Source: Mangrovimonas sp. ST2L15 (GTDB lineage Bacteria > Bacteroidota > Bacteroidia > Flavobacteriales > Flavobacteriaceae). Taken from it: DNA of 64,000 nt. Position 1 is the first letter of the stretch. Each line of letters starts with the position of its first letter. The position numbers were made by a program, and so were the translations under genes. Under the pieces are notes generated by a model. It had not been told where the DNA came from and ran no database searches. It saw nothing but the letters and a program-made list of their open reading frames with translations. The DNA is taken from NCBI RefSeq assembly GCF_001280515.1, contig NZ_LBIQ01000035.1, positions 360,020-424,019 of the forward strand. Direction: 5' to 3'. Positions 56,301 to 64,000 of this stretch are shown here, one piece after another.

Positions 56301-57978
56301 CAGTACCATCACCCACACCATCTCCATTGATGTCTCCATCGCCATTTTGAAAGGAAGTATCGGCTAGATTTCCAGCCCCTGACTCGTCTACATCAAAAAG
56401 GGTGTCGTTATCACTGTCTAAATCTAGATAATTTGGTATGCTGTCACCATCTGAATCTAAAGGAATGTGCCCTTCAACCAAATCGTGCATGCCATTACCA
56501 TTGGCATCTACCCAAGTTGATACGTTTGTTAAGGTTGCTTTTCCTTCACTGTATGCTCCCAAGCCTGCTTCAACAACATCAGGTATTCCATCATTGTCAG
56601 AATCTAAATCAAAAATATCAGCAACGCCATCACCATCTGTATCACAAAGCGTTTGAGAAATGACAATGTCATCAAGAGCTAAATCATTTCCAAGACCTCC
56701 TGTTTCGTTATTGAAAAAATAAACGTAAAATTCATCAACGTTAAATGTTAAATCTGCCGTAAAGTTGATCCAACCGTTATTAGCAGAGGCAGGATTGTTG
56801 GGAGGGATGCTTCCTGTTGTTAAGGAGTTCAAGATATTTCCATTTTCATCTCGGAATTCAACCAAAATATCAGGTCTCAAACGTGAACTGATACCAGGAG
56901 CATCATGGTTGTCCAAATTGATTACCCAAAAACTATAGGTGATTGGCACATTGGGAAGTGCCCCTTGGATGTGAGCCGTGTAAAACAACCCAGGATCATA
57001 GGAAGCATTAAACATCGCCATACGCCCGTTGGTATCACCTGAAGTGTGGTCTAGACCAGAATACCAATATTCGTCGGCCCATGAAGCAACTTCATTATTT
57101 GGTGTGTCATTAGTGCCATCTCCATCACATGCTTTGTGGTAAACAGTGTACTCTCCATCATTTAAATCTTGATTGCTATTACAGGATCCGCTACCATCTT
57201 CATAGCAATAGCTTGTTTGCGCATCGTAAGTGGTGTTTATAGTGGTGCGATTGGTTCCAGTTCCAAAAGTTTCATTGAGGAACTTATAATTTACGTAAGT
57301 TGATATGGCTGAATTTTTACAACTGAGCTCCTCATCGGAATCCAAAATACCATCGTTATCGTCATCTATATCCACATCATCATAGACTCCATCTCCATCA
57401 CTATCATAAAAATCTTGAATGGTTACTTCAGGCTCATTTTCGATTCCTTCAATGAGGATATTGTCAAAGTAATTGTATTCTGAATTTTGATTTGCTGTAC
57501 TCGAAAACCGCATTCTGGAATTAGTACTAAATGAATAAGTGTCACTGGCAAATGTATATACAAGATCGTAAGACGAATAACCCGAAACAGAAAAATCAAC
57601 CCCTTTTTTAAACGTATAGAGAAGTGACCATGTCGAACCATCATAATATTCAAGCTTGAAACCTTCTCCATTTTCAAGGCCATTATTTTTAGAACAAAAT
57701 GAAATTGTGATGTTTGAGTAAGGTGTGAAATCTAGAATTGGTGAAGTGACTCTATTTTGATTCTCTTGATCATCTTTGGAATAGATGGAGCGGTTCCCAA
57801 AACAAGAGTAATAGGAAGAGTTGCTCAAGCCTGCATCATTGCCACCATCCGTCCAACCCTGTAAACCATTTTCAAAGTCATAGAAACCTATGGTTGTTTG
57901 GGTTAGAGCTATTTTACATGAAAATAGTAAAAGCATGACAATGATACTTTTACATATTGAAAAAGTATTGTTTCGCAT
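53359..57978 (-). CDS. Large secreted protein: TSP type-3 repeats, LamG domain, T9SS sorting domain
   Basis: 1539 residues. Signal peptide (IIVMLLLFSCKIALTQ); an N-terminal carbohydrate-binding-like jelly-roll (about 25-185); thrombospondin type-3 calcium repeats in two blocks (about 190-215 and 445-670) with runs such as DSDGDGVYDDVD and DSDNDGIPDVVE; a LamG-like domain (about 680-830); a long C-terminal region shared with the neighbouring gene; and a type-A T9SS sorting domain in the last 80 residues (EIYNTLGQSVYQL, SQGAYIISVSTKLYGTFNKKVIIK). It is exported and attached to or released from the surface through T9SS. Substrate unknown. Confidence 0.9.
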   Translation of the reverse strand: MRNNTFSICKSIIVMLLLFSCKIALTQTTIGFYDFENGLQGWTDGGNDAGLSNSSYYSCFGNRSIYSKDDQENQNRVTSPILDFTPYSNITISFCSKNNGLENGEGFKLEYYDGSTWSLLYTFKKGVDFSVSGYSSYDLVYTFASDTYSFSTNSRMRFSSTANQNSEYNYFDNILIEGIENEPEVTIQDFYDSDGDGVYDDVDIDDDNDGILDSDEELSCKNSAISTYVNYKFLNETFGTGTNRTTINTTYDAQTSYCYEDGSGSCNSNQDLNDGEYTVYHKACDGDGTNDTPNNEVASWADEYWYSGLDHTSGDTNGRMAMFNASYDPGLFYTAHIQGALPNVPITYSFWVINLDNHDAPGISSRLRPDILVEFRDENGNILNSLTTGSIPPNNPASANNGWINFTADLTFNVDEFYVYFFNNETGGLGNDLALDDIVISQTLCDTDGDGVADIFDLDSDNDGIPDVVEAGLGAYSEGKATLTNVSTWVDANGNGMHDLVEGHIPLDSDGDSIPNYLDLDSDNDTLFDVDESGAGNLADTSFQNGDGDINGDGVGDGTDTDAVRETDVESDGIVEYFTDGILDLYDYYNGSIFEEAYGNSNQGIGYTYYVKDADGDGLPDYMDIDSNDDGIYDIASTLYYALDANNDGVIDDMTDLDSDGIMDLFDTYDNLFGSPRDLNQKLLLYFDGRNDYVEDTQILSGLSNVSFMTWIKIDPTFTGRAIILGQANFELEVENYGDVTITAHADNKQFSTGDIPLNQWVHVAATTSSSTNQMILYINGENRGSVNGIGGSLNTNTYNFTIGKSADPADSDTYFKGFIDEVRIFTKTLSDDEIHKMVYQEIGNNAGNVRGEVIPRDITDFVDVDNNSPLSWSSLLRYFRMDVYKDDIIDDLTTLGFDTVGAKIYNVKNIGNQSAPLPFITQHGNDLLPETLDIPEDGVNGYDATTYDWSIIKVLHNNISYNENSSHLAFFLEENDSNNDPIEFSIENDSEFNVSWYLKLDGLLDLTGESQLVQGMDSELDTTSTGRIEIDQQGTKDLFTYNYWSSPVGLINNTINNMEYHVPDVLFDGSDPDEVQEINFISGYNGNSGSPISIAHYWIWKFNNFPTDDYASWQHVRNTGTMYVGEGYTMKGVANTNGNVSEEQNYVFVGKPNNGDIALTINENNDYLVGNPYPSAIDAVQFILDNGSIIEGNGNLSGTLYFWEHWGGGSHILAEYQGGYATYNLSGGAPSASYGTNDPDVGTGGVPTKIPGRYIPVGQGFFVIGESDGQIKFNNGQRVFRKEENGVSVFVKQANSNTNVTNDEENPEDYYDTRLKIRLGYNSVNTIHRQLLVTEDPQASAGIDWGYEGILNENQMDDMFWQISDDKFVIQGIDVIDEATILPIGIKTDTQGINTIMIDALENVPDDLNIYLYDSEQNLYHDLRVSNFSVTLSAGNHLNRFELRFSAETLSMEEDTLAESLSIFYANDQQEIVIYNPKLWDIQTVEIYNTLGQSVYQLNNLNQEEYSKIQSNNLSQGAYIISVSTKLYGTFNKKVIIK

Positions 57979-58090
57979 AAGTAGATTGGTTTAGTTTGGG
58001 GCTAAATCAAAAGCTCAACAAAGATAAGTTTATATCTTTTAAATGCAAAAAAAATCGATGAAATGCATTGTGTTATAGGAAATTATATAA

Positions 58091-58122
58091 AAAAAGCGGT
58101 AAATTTTGTTTACCGCTTTAAA
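58091..58122 (-). terminator. Terminator of the giant HYR-repeat gene
   Basis: AAAGCGGTAAA / TTTACCGCTTT hairpin; on the minus strand it ends in a T-tract just after the stop codon at 58144. Confidence 0.85.
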
Positions 58123-58143
58123 ATTGGAGGCTGATTTTTGAAG

Positions 58144-61100
58144 TTATTCAATAATCACCTTTTTATTAATACTTGTGCCAAGGCCTGTATCTAATTTGAT
58201 AATGTGGTTACCACTTGAAATGTGTCTTACAGGTAGTTTGATCTTGGAATTGGCAAGTTCAGTAACTTGAGAACTGTTCCAAGTTTGTAAAACTTTTCCG
58301 GCCATATCAATTAGTTGTACGCGGTTGACTTTAACTTTATTGTAAGTATTGATAAAGATTTCACCTGAATTATTTAGGTAGTTGACGCTAATCTCATTGG
58401 TTAAATCTTCAATAATGCTTAAGGTGGATTCATCTGATTCAAATGTCAGGAAGAATCGGCTGTTATATTCCCCCGCTTCCAAATTAATAGAGAATGGAAC
58501 CTCATTAAATTGAGAATATTCGCCAGTTAAAGAATCGTAAATAAATACATCGATTTCCTCATCAAAGTTTTCTAGCATTCTAAGGTTAATTGCCAAATCT
58601 CCAGCTTGAGCCAATTTAACATTTAAGGGATATTGTTTAGTAGAATCAAATTCGCCTACCCCTTGAATAATAAAATTAGTATTCTCAACATTCCATGATA
58701 CATCAGTCGTATAGTCGTCTATGTTTTTAGCGTCATAGCCAAAATCATAACCATCAGAAGCATTGCTATTAGGAACGAAAGCTAACATTATATGCCTATT
58801 TAAATTATTTGGTGTGGTTGCCGTTAACCTTACCCTTTGAATTACAGATTCATTTTCACCATCTGTGTAAGTTAAGTTTGGACTATCTATAGTCTTCAAG
58901 AAAATCGAGGACCCTGAACCGGATTCTCTTCTAAAGATCCGCTGGTCATTTTCAAATTTGATTTGACCTCCTGTTTCTGGTTCCAAAGCTCCAACAAAAA
59001 AACCTTGTCCAACCGGAATATACCTTCCAGGCATTAATGAGGAAGAGCCTAAATCACTGATTTCATAACCATCTTCTGTTATGGATGGAGTAGTTGGAAT
59101 TTCACCTCCACTCAAGTTGTAAGTGGCATACCCTCCTTCATAGTTTACAAGGAAATGGGAATTACTACTTAAATAGTGTACCCAGAAATAAAGAGCACCA
59201 TCAATGGCGCTTGTAGAGCTAGGGTTTGCCGTACTTCCATTTGGAATGTTATCTTTTATAAATTCGTCAGCATCTATCGCACTTGGGTATGGGTTTCCAA
59301 TTAATATTTGATTTCCATTGGAAACAGCAGTGTTGGTATTTTGAATCAATCCATTGTGGGGCTTTCCTAGGAATACATAGTTTTGATAATCATTGTTAGT
59401 GCCACTGCCTTTCATGGTAAACCCATTTCCAGTGGGTATGTTTCCTGTGCTTCCAACTTGATTCCATTGTTGATAGGTATTAGCTATGGCATTGTAGGTC
59501 CAAAGCCAATAATTTGGTAATGAAATAGGTGGTCCAGGAGTGGCATCGTAGCCACCAATCCATGTGATTGTGGCGGGATTGGGTGAGGGGGTACCATCCA
59601 TCATAATACTTCCTACAGTATAATTAGAATTAGTTGCAGCACCAATGCCGCTTACTGGTGAACTCCAATAATTGTAATTATATAGATTTTTAGTTCCTTG
59701 CTGATCTCTTTCAATAAACCCAAGACTATTTGGTTCCAATTCACTATCATTCAATTGGTCTATATTATATCTTTTTTGAACTAATTGTGATTGTCCGACT
59801 AAATCTATTTGTCCATTAAGCTTTAGATAATGGGTTACCCATAAAGCGTTACCGCTATTATTTTCATCTTGCGTTGTATTAGGGTTTGAAATAATGATTT
59901 CAGAACCTGAATTATTTAATAATCCCAAAAGGGTGATATTATCATTGTGAGAGTTGACATCATGAGCCGTTTCAACAATATTCCAATCAATCTTTGAGCC
60001 ATTTACTCCAACGCTATTTGGATAATTCCAAACGGAATAATTGGTCCAGGGAGAAGCCGATGTGTTATCATTATCCCAATCTCCTGCTTGTGTTGTTGTA
60101 TAGGGTAGTGGAGCGGTTTCCTGTTGACTAGATGTAATATTTTTCAATCGACCGTTTGTTCCTGCTGAAAAATTAGGGGACAAACTACCACAAGCAATAT
60201 CCATTCGATAATAGCCTTCCAGATTAGACCATAATAACGGATTATCATCAATACCATCTTGATTGGCATCTGGACCATTGATTTTTGAACCTAGAACTAC
60301 ACCTCTCACATCAACTCCATCGGGTTCTATTTCTTGATTCATCATTTGTCTAATATGTTCTGTTGATAGGGCTTTATTCCAAATACGTAATTCATCTATC
60401 CAGCCATTAAAATGGTTGGTTGGAACAGAAGACGATGCTTCATCCATTGCTCCTAGAAGGGTCTTGTAATTATTGCTTGATGGATGTCCTCCACCTCCCG
60501 TTTTAATTAATATGCCATCGATGTAAAGTCGATACTCATTTCCATTTCGCACCAATGCAATGTGATACCACCTTGAGGAGTCAATTGTATAGGGAGTAGA
60601 ATTTAAATATCCAGTTTTATTCCAACGAAATGCAATATGACCAGCACTATTAATACGTAAATCGTAACCATGTGCATTCCCAGAAAAACTGGCATCGCGC
60701 TTCGACAAGATGGTTTGAATACCAGCAATTGATTCAGGCTTTATCCAAACCTCAATACTAAAGTCATTGCTGGATAAATCGTAGTTATTTTCTCCAAAAT
60801 CCACATAATCATCTGTACCATCAAAATCTACCAAATCACAATTGATTATTTCGATGCTCATATTACTTGAACATCCGTTAACTGTCCATGTCAAGTTGTA
60901 AATTCCGGCATCTCCTGTAAATTCTGCATCAGGGTCATTAACATCAGAAATTGTAAAATTTCCACCGCAACTACTGCTTGAAATCACAGCCCATTCACCC
61001 GCAATTTCTGTATCTTCCATGGCGCCTTCATCATCACAGTTGACACAGTTATTAGGAAGTGTATAGGCTCCTTTAGCCGCATTTTGAGTAGCGGTTAACC

Positions 61101-64000
61101 TATTGTCATAGGCATTTAATTGAACCGTGTTTTGTCCACATTCTTCAGGGGTAAAAGCCACATCCTCACCAGCATAAGAATAGAACACTTTTATTTCAAT
61201 TAAATCTGTACCGTCTTCATCATAGGACCTACAGCCATTTATTAAAGCTGTCGCACCATAATTATGGGTCCCAGGTACTTCTGGAATAAATGAAATAGGA
61301 ACTTGTGTTTCACCTGTTACAATTGGATCTTCACTAGGATCCCCAATTCCATCAGTCCATTCCAGTTCTGTATCGACGTAGACCTCTTGGTAAACAAAAA
61401 TATTATCCATTGCCCAGGCACTTTGATTTGTAGTACCTGTAAAAGACCATCTAATTCTAACATTACTTTCTCCAATATAGGCGTCCAAAGAAATAGAAGT
61501 ATTGTCTGTTTCAAAATTATATTCGGTAGGTGTTGATCCGGCAACAGATTCTGCAGTTCCTGCAGTAAACCAATCTGAATCACCACTTCCTACGGCATGC
61601 ATAAGTACCAAGGTCGAATAGTTGACACCACCATCTATAGATATTTCTATAATGGCATAGTCTTGATCTGAAAAATAATAAGCTTGGTCAAAATCTAAAC
61701 TTGCTGAAGCAACATTAGATAAATCCATAATAGGAGTTTCAAGTGTTGTTGGTATGGCTCCGTTATATTGGGGAGAACTAAAATTACCATAAGCTATAGT
61801 ATACTTACCATCATTACCGCAATATACAATGTCACCATTCTCTTGATTGTTACAAGTTTTTGCAGACCAATTTCGAGGTTTTGTTGCGCTTCCACCAGCA
61901 GTAAATCCTCCAGTCTCTCCATCAACCAACCAGCCATTAGGATCTTGAGTGTTAAGCTGGCCTTGATTAAAATCCCCTGGAGGGTAATCAGGAAAAGCCT
62001 CCTCTGTTGCCAAATAATTACTTGTAGCCAATAGATTGACTTCATCCCCCAAACAATAATTTGGGTCAGAATCTAAACTTTCGATGGTTGGTGCAGATCC
62101 AGGTGGTAGTGACCTGACATAAAACAAGCTTGAATATACACTACAATTTCCTACTTGGATTAGAACTCTGTAATAGGTTGATTCCAATTCTCCTATAGCA
62201 AAGGTTATTGAATGACTATCTGTAGTATTTGAAATAATGCTCCAAATACCTTGATTCACTGCGAATTGCTCCCATTGAATGATGGTTCCTGTTTCCCCAG
62301 TTAAGTCTAAATCAATATTAATTTCTTCTTGACATGAAGAAATATCAATTTGACTAGAAAATGTGGTGCCCTCAAAGGTACCTTGAAGCGTTCCTCCATC
62401 AATGGAAGGGGGAGTCATTGTAATATCTTGGGTTTGTATAGTTATGTTACCATTACTATCTATGAATTGCCAATCAATGGTCTCAGTCCCAGAAAAAGAA
62501 AATGGAAATATAAAGTCAGGAGACAAAGTTCCTTCAATGATACCATCACATCCATCTGTAGCGGTTGGAATGGTCAATTCTGAAATACTTGAAATTTGAC
62601 AACCAGTAAATGATAAGGCAGTTAATGAAGGACTGTTTGGTACAGGACTTTCATTGTCAACGACTGTAACATCTTGTGGTACAATAATACTGTTGCCTGC
62701 ACTGTCTGAAAAGGTCCAATAAATTGTTTCTGTACCAACAGAGTCAAAAATTAAACTAACATTAGATGTTCCGATAATAGTTCCATCACAATTGTCATTA
62801 GTGGTTGGAGGAGTTACTTCTATGTAACAATCTGCAATGATAGGTTCAAGGACTGGAATCTCAGGATCTTCATTGTCTATAACAGTTATATCAATTGAAC
62901 AAGTGGAAGAATTTCCAGCAACATCAGTAATTACAAATGTATTGGTTGTAGTACCTACCGGGAAGACACTTCCAGAAGGCAAACCTGTGGTTTGTATTGT
63001 GGTTGCTCCAATACAGTTGTCAGAACCTGTTGGTGTAATGTAAGTCACTACCGCTGAGCAAAGTCCTGTATCATTGATTGTTATTATATCACTTTGACAT
63101 GATATAGTGGGTGCTGTAGTATCCTCGATGATCACATTTTGGTTAACTGTTATGGCATTGCCATTTCCATCGTCAAAGGTCCAAGTAATTATGTGTATTC
63201 CTTGGGTATTATAGGTCAGGGGATTGGAAGTGGTTCCTGTTATGGTTCCGGTACAGTTATCGGTTGTAGTGGGTGTAGGGGCAGTAGCAGAGCATTGTCC
63301 ATTGACATCGGATAGAATAGGAGCTAATGGAGCAGTGGTATCATTAATAACAACGTTCTGTGTCTGTGTTGAAGCATTACCATTCACATCTGTATATATC
63401 CATGTTACAACTGTTGTACCCTGGGCGGAGATAGGTAGAGAAGCATTGTTTGTTACAGTTACTGATCCACCGCAATTGTCCGTCGCCGATGGTGCAATCA
63501 AGGATGTTACAGAACATTGTGCAGTTACATTCGCTAAATTAGCTAAGTCAGCTGTAGGAGGCGTGTTGTCCTCCACGGTAATGGTTTGGGTTTGTGTTGT
63601 TGTATTGCCATCGTTATCAGTTACGGACCATTCACGAACGATAGTTCCAACACCATCGTTGACGGTATTGGTAGTTTCTGAATAGCTAACTGTAAGGGTT
63701 GTATCACAGTTGTCTGTTGCGGTAACCACAGCAGGAGCGGGTATGGCATCACATTCTACGGTCACATCGGCAGGAACGCCAACAAGCACCGGAGGCGTAT
63801 TGTCCTCCACGGTAATGGTTTGGGTTTGTGTTGTTGTATTGCCATCGTTATCAGTTACGGACCATTCACGAACGATAGTTCCAACACCATCGTTGACGGT
63901 ATTGGTAGTTTCTGAATAGCTAACTGTAAGGGTTGTATCACAGTTGTCTGTTGCGGTAACCACAGCAGGAGCGGGTATGGCATCACATTCTACGGTCACA
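58144..64000 (-). CDS. Giant secreted HYR/Ig-like repeat protein with LamG and T9SS sorting domain (5' truncated by window edge)
   Basis: At least 1951 residues visible; the frame is open to the right edge, so the N-terminus, including the signal peptide, is missing. Visible order: about eight HYR/Ig-like repeats (about 1-528, motif DNCxxx...TWxxxDxxGN, e.g. EWSVTDNDGNTTTQTQTITV), an Ig/jelly-roll region (about 530-870, LDFDQAYYFSDQDYAIIEIS), a LamG domain (about 1056-1220, FDGTDDYVDFGEN...IEVWIKPES), a region homologous to the C-terminal half of the protein at 53359-57978, and a T9SS type-A sorting domain (QLIDMAGKVLQTW, SSGNHIIKLDTG, KKVIIE). A surface adhesin or matrix protein is the likely role. 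Confidence 0.88.
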   Translation of the reverse strand, partial: VTVECDAIPAPAVVTATDNCDTTLTVSYSETTNTVNDGVGTIVREWSVTDNDGNTTTQTQTITVEDNTPPVLVGVPADVTVECDAIPAPAVVTATDNCDTTLTVSYSETTNTVNDGVGTIVREWSVTDNDGNTTTQTQTITVEDNTPPTADLANLANVTAQCSVTSLIAPSATDNCGGSVTVTNNASLPISAQGTTVVTWIYTDVNGNASTQTQNVVINDTTAPLAPILSDVNGQCSATAPTPTTTDNCTGTITGTTSNPLTYNTQGIHIITWTFDDGNGNAITVNQNVIIEDTTAPTISCQSDIITINDTGLCSAVVTYITPTGSDNCIGATTIQTTGLPSGSVFPVGTTTNTFVITDVAGNSSTCSIDITVIDNEDPEIPVLEPIIADCYIEVTPPTTNDNCDGTIIGTSNVSLIFDSVGTETIYWTFSDSAGNSIIVPQDVTVVDNESPVPNSPSLTALSFTGCQISSISELTIPTATDGCDGIIEGTLSPDFIFPFSFSGTETIDWQFIDSNGNITIQTQDITMTPPSIDGGTLQGTFEGTTFSSQIDISSCQEEINIDLDLTGETGTIIQWEQFAVNQGIWSIISNTTDSHSITFAIGELESTYYRVLIQVGNCSVYSSLFYVRSLPPGSAPTIESLDSDPNYCLGDEVNLLATSNYLATEEAFPDYPPGDFNQGQLNTQDPNGWLVDGETGGFTAGGSATKPRNWSAKTCNNQENGDIVYCGNDGKYTIAYGNFSSPQYNGAIPTTLETPIMDLSNVASASLDFDQAYYFSDQDYAIIEISIDGGVNYSTLVLMHAVGSGDSDWFTAGTAESVAGSTPTEYNFETDNTSISLDAYIGESNVRIRWSFTGTTNQSAWAMDNIFVYQEVYVDTELEWTDGIGDPSEDPIVTGETQVPISFIPEVPGTHNYGATALINGCRSYDEDGTDLIEIKVFYSYAGEDVAFTPEECGQNTVQLNAYDNRLTATQNAAKGAYTLPNNCVNCDDEGAMEDTEIAGEWAVISSSSCGGNFTISDVNDPDAEFTGDAGIYNLTWTVNGCSSNMSIEIINCDLVDFDGTDDYVDFGENNYDLSSNDFSIEVWIKPESIAGIQTILSKRDASFSGNAHGYDLRINSAGHIAFRWNKTGYLNSTPYTIDSSRWYHIALVRNGNEYRLYIDGILIKTGGGGHPSSNNYKTLLGAMDEASSSVPTNHFNGWIDELRIWNKALSTEHIRQMMNQEIEPDGVDVRGVVLGSKINGPDANQDGIDDNPLLWSNLEGYYRMDIACGSLSPNFSAGTNGRLKNITSSQQETAPLPYTTTQAGDWDNDNTSASPWTNYSVWNYPNSVGVNGSKIDWNIVETAHDVNSHNDNITLLGLLNNSGSEIIISNPNTTQDENNSGNALWVTHYLKLNGQIDLVGQSQLVQKRYNIDQLNDSELEPNSLGFIERDQQGTKNLYNYNYWSSPVSGIGAATNSNYTVGSIMMDGTPSPNPATITWIGGYDATPGPPISLPNYWLWTYNAIANTYQQWNQVGSTGNIPTGNGFTMKGSGTNNDYQNYVFLGKPHNGLIQNTNTAVSNGNQILIGNPYPSAIDADEFIKDNIPNGSTANPSSTSAIDGALYFWVHYLSSNSHFLVNYEGGYATYNLSGGEIPTTPSITEDGYEISDLGSSSLMPGRYIPVGQGFFVGALEPETGGQIKFENDQRIFRRESGSGSSIFLKTIDSPNLTYTDGENESVIQRVRLTATTPNNLNRHIMLAFVPNSNASDGYDFGYDAKNIDDYTTDVSWNVENTNFIIQGVGEFDSTKQYPLNVKLAQAGDLAINLRMLENFDEEIDVFIYDSLTGEYSQFNEVPFSINLEAGEYNSRFFLTFESDESTLSIIEDLTNEISVNYLNNSGEIFINTYNKVKVNRVQLIDMAGKVLQTWNSSQVTELANSKIKLPVRHISSGNHIIKLDTGLGTSINKKVIIE
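63566..64000 (-). repeat. Perfect 234-bp tandem repeat inside the HYR gene
   Basis: Bases 63566-63766 and 63800-64000 are identical by eye over about 200 bases at a spacing of 234 bp, exactly 78 codons. One unit encodes one HYR module. The array continues past the window edge. Confidence 0.9.

Noticed and set aside
63224..63919. Long ORFs on the plus strand over the HYR gene
   Set aside because: They arise from the repetitive threonine- and valine-rich codons of the minus-strand HYR gene read in antisense; two of them are copies of the 234-bp repeat.

Overview
The window is a contiguous piece of a low-GC Bacteroidetes chromosome, almost certainly from a (probably marine) Flavobacteriaceae member. 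The evidence is: promoters of the TAnnTTTG / TTG type with few Shine-Dalgarno sites; type IX secretion (T9SS) C-terminal sorting domains; TonB receptors with N-terminal carboxypeptidase-regulatory-like domains; a long NusB; a PUR/DUF3276 protein; a cyclophilin-FKBP fusion; and a DUF1573-YajC pair. No rRNA, tRNA, CRISPR array, prophage or insertion sequence was seen.

Layout. 1-8.2 kb: 3' end of pssA, a DUF808 membrane protein, the minus-strand operon kdsD-tatC-CMD-lptB (envelope: Kdo/LPS and Tat export), divergent recQ, and a pirin. 8.2-11 kb is a small accessory-looking stretch: a truncated DsbD N-terminal remnant, a lipoprotein of the RidA superfamily, two orphan hypotheticals and two copies of a twin-hairpin REP-like repeat. 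11-19.7 kb is housekeeping: PPIase fusion, YfiT/DinB, a thioredoxin-like protein, CsaA, PUR, an ABC exporter, leucine dehydrogenase, nusB-DUF1573-yajC and YdeI. 19.8-33.2 kb holds two TonB-dependent receptors. The second belongs to a probable iron-uptake operon (DUF4856, imelysin, HTTM, TonB receptor, unknown secreted protein). Between the receptors lie pepT, pyrD, a GNAT and an HMG-CoA-lyase-type enzyme.

33.3-53.3 kb is mostly core metabolism and information processing: guaB, an EEP phosphatase, a fatty-acid hydroxylase, a class III sirtuin, a SpoU methyltransferase, a VOC protein, a DEAD-box helicase, rdgB, hpf, rlmH, nadC-yihY-priA, a LytTR regulator, rpsF-rpsR-rplI and hisS. A frameshifted outer-membrane barrel gene sits among them. 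53.3-64 kb contains two very large adjacent secreted paralogues with T9SS sorting tails. One carries thrombospondin type-3 calcium repeats; the other carries HYR/Ig-like repeats and runs off the right edge.

The most noteworthy signal is regulatory. The promoters of the first TonB receptor (19.8 kb) and of the DUF4856/imelysin operon (26.2 kb) are each bracketed by two copies of a TCTAAATAA box, suggesting one regulator, probably metal-responsive, controlling both. Inside that operon a strong terminator hairpin lies directly before the HTTM start codon.
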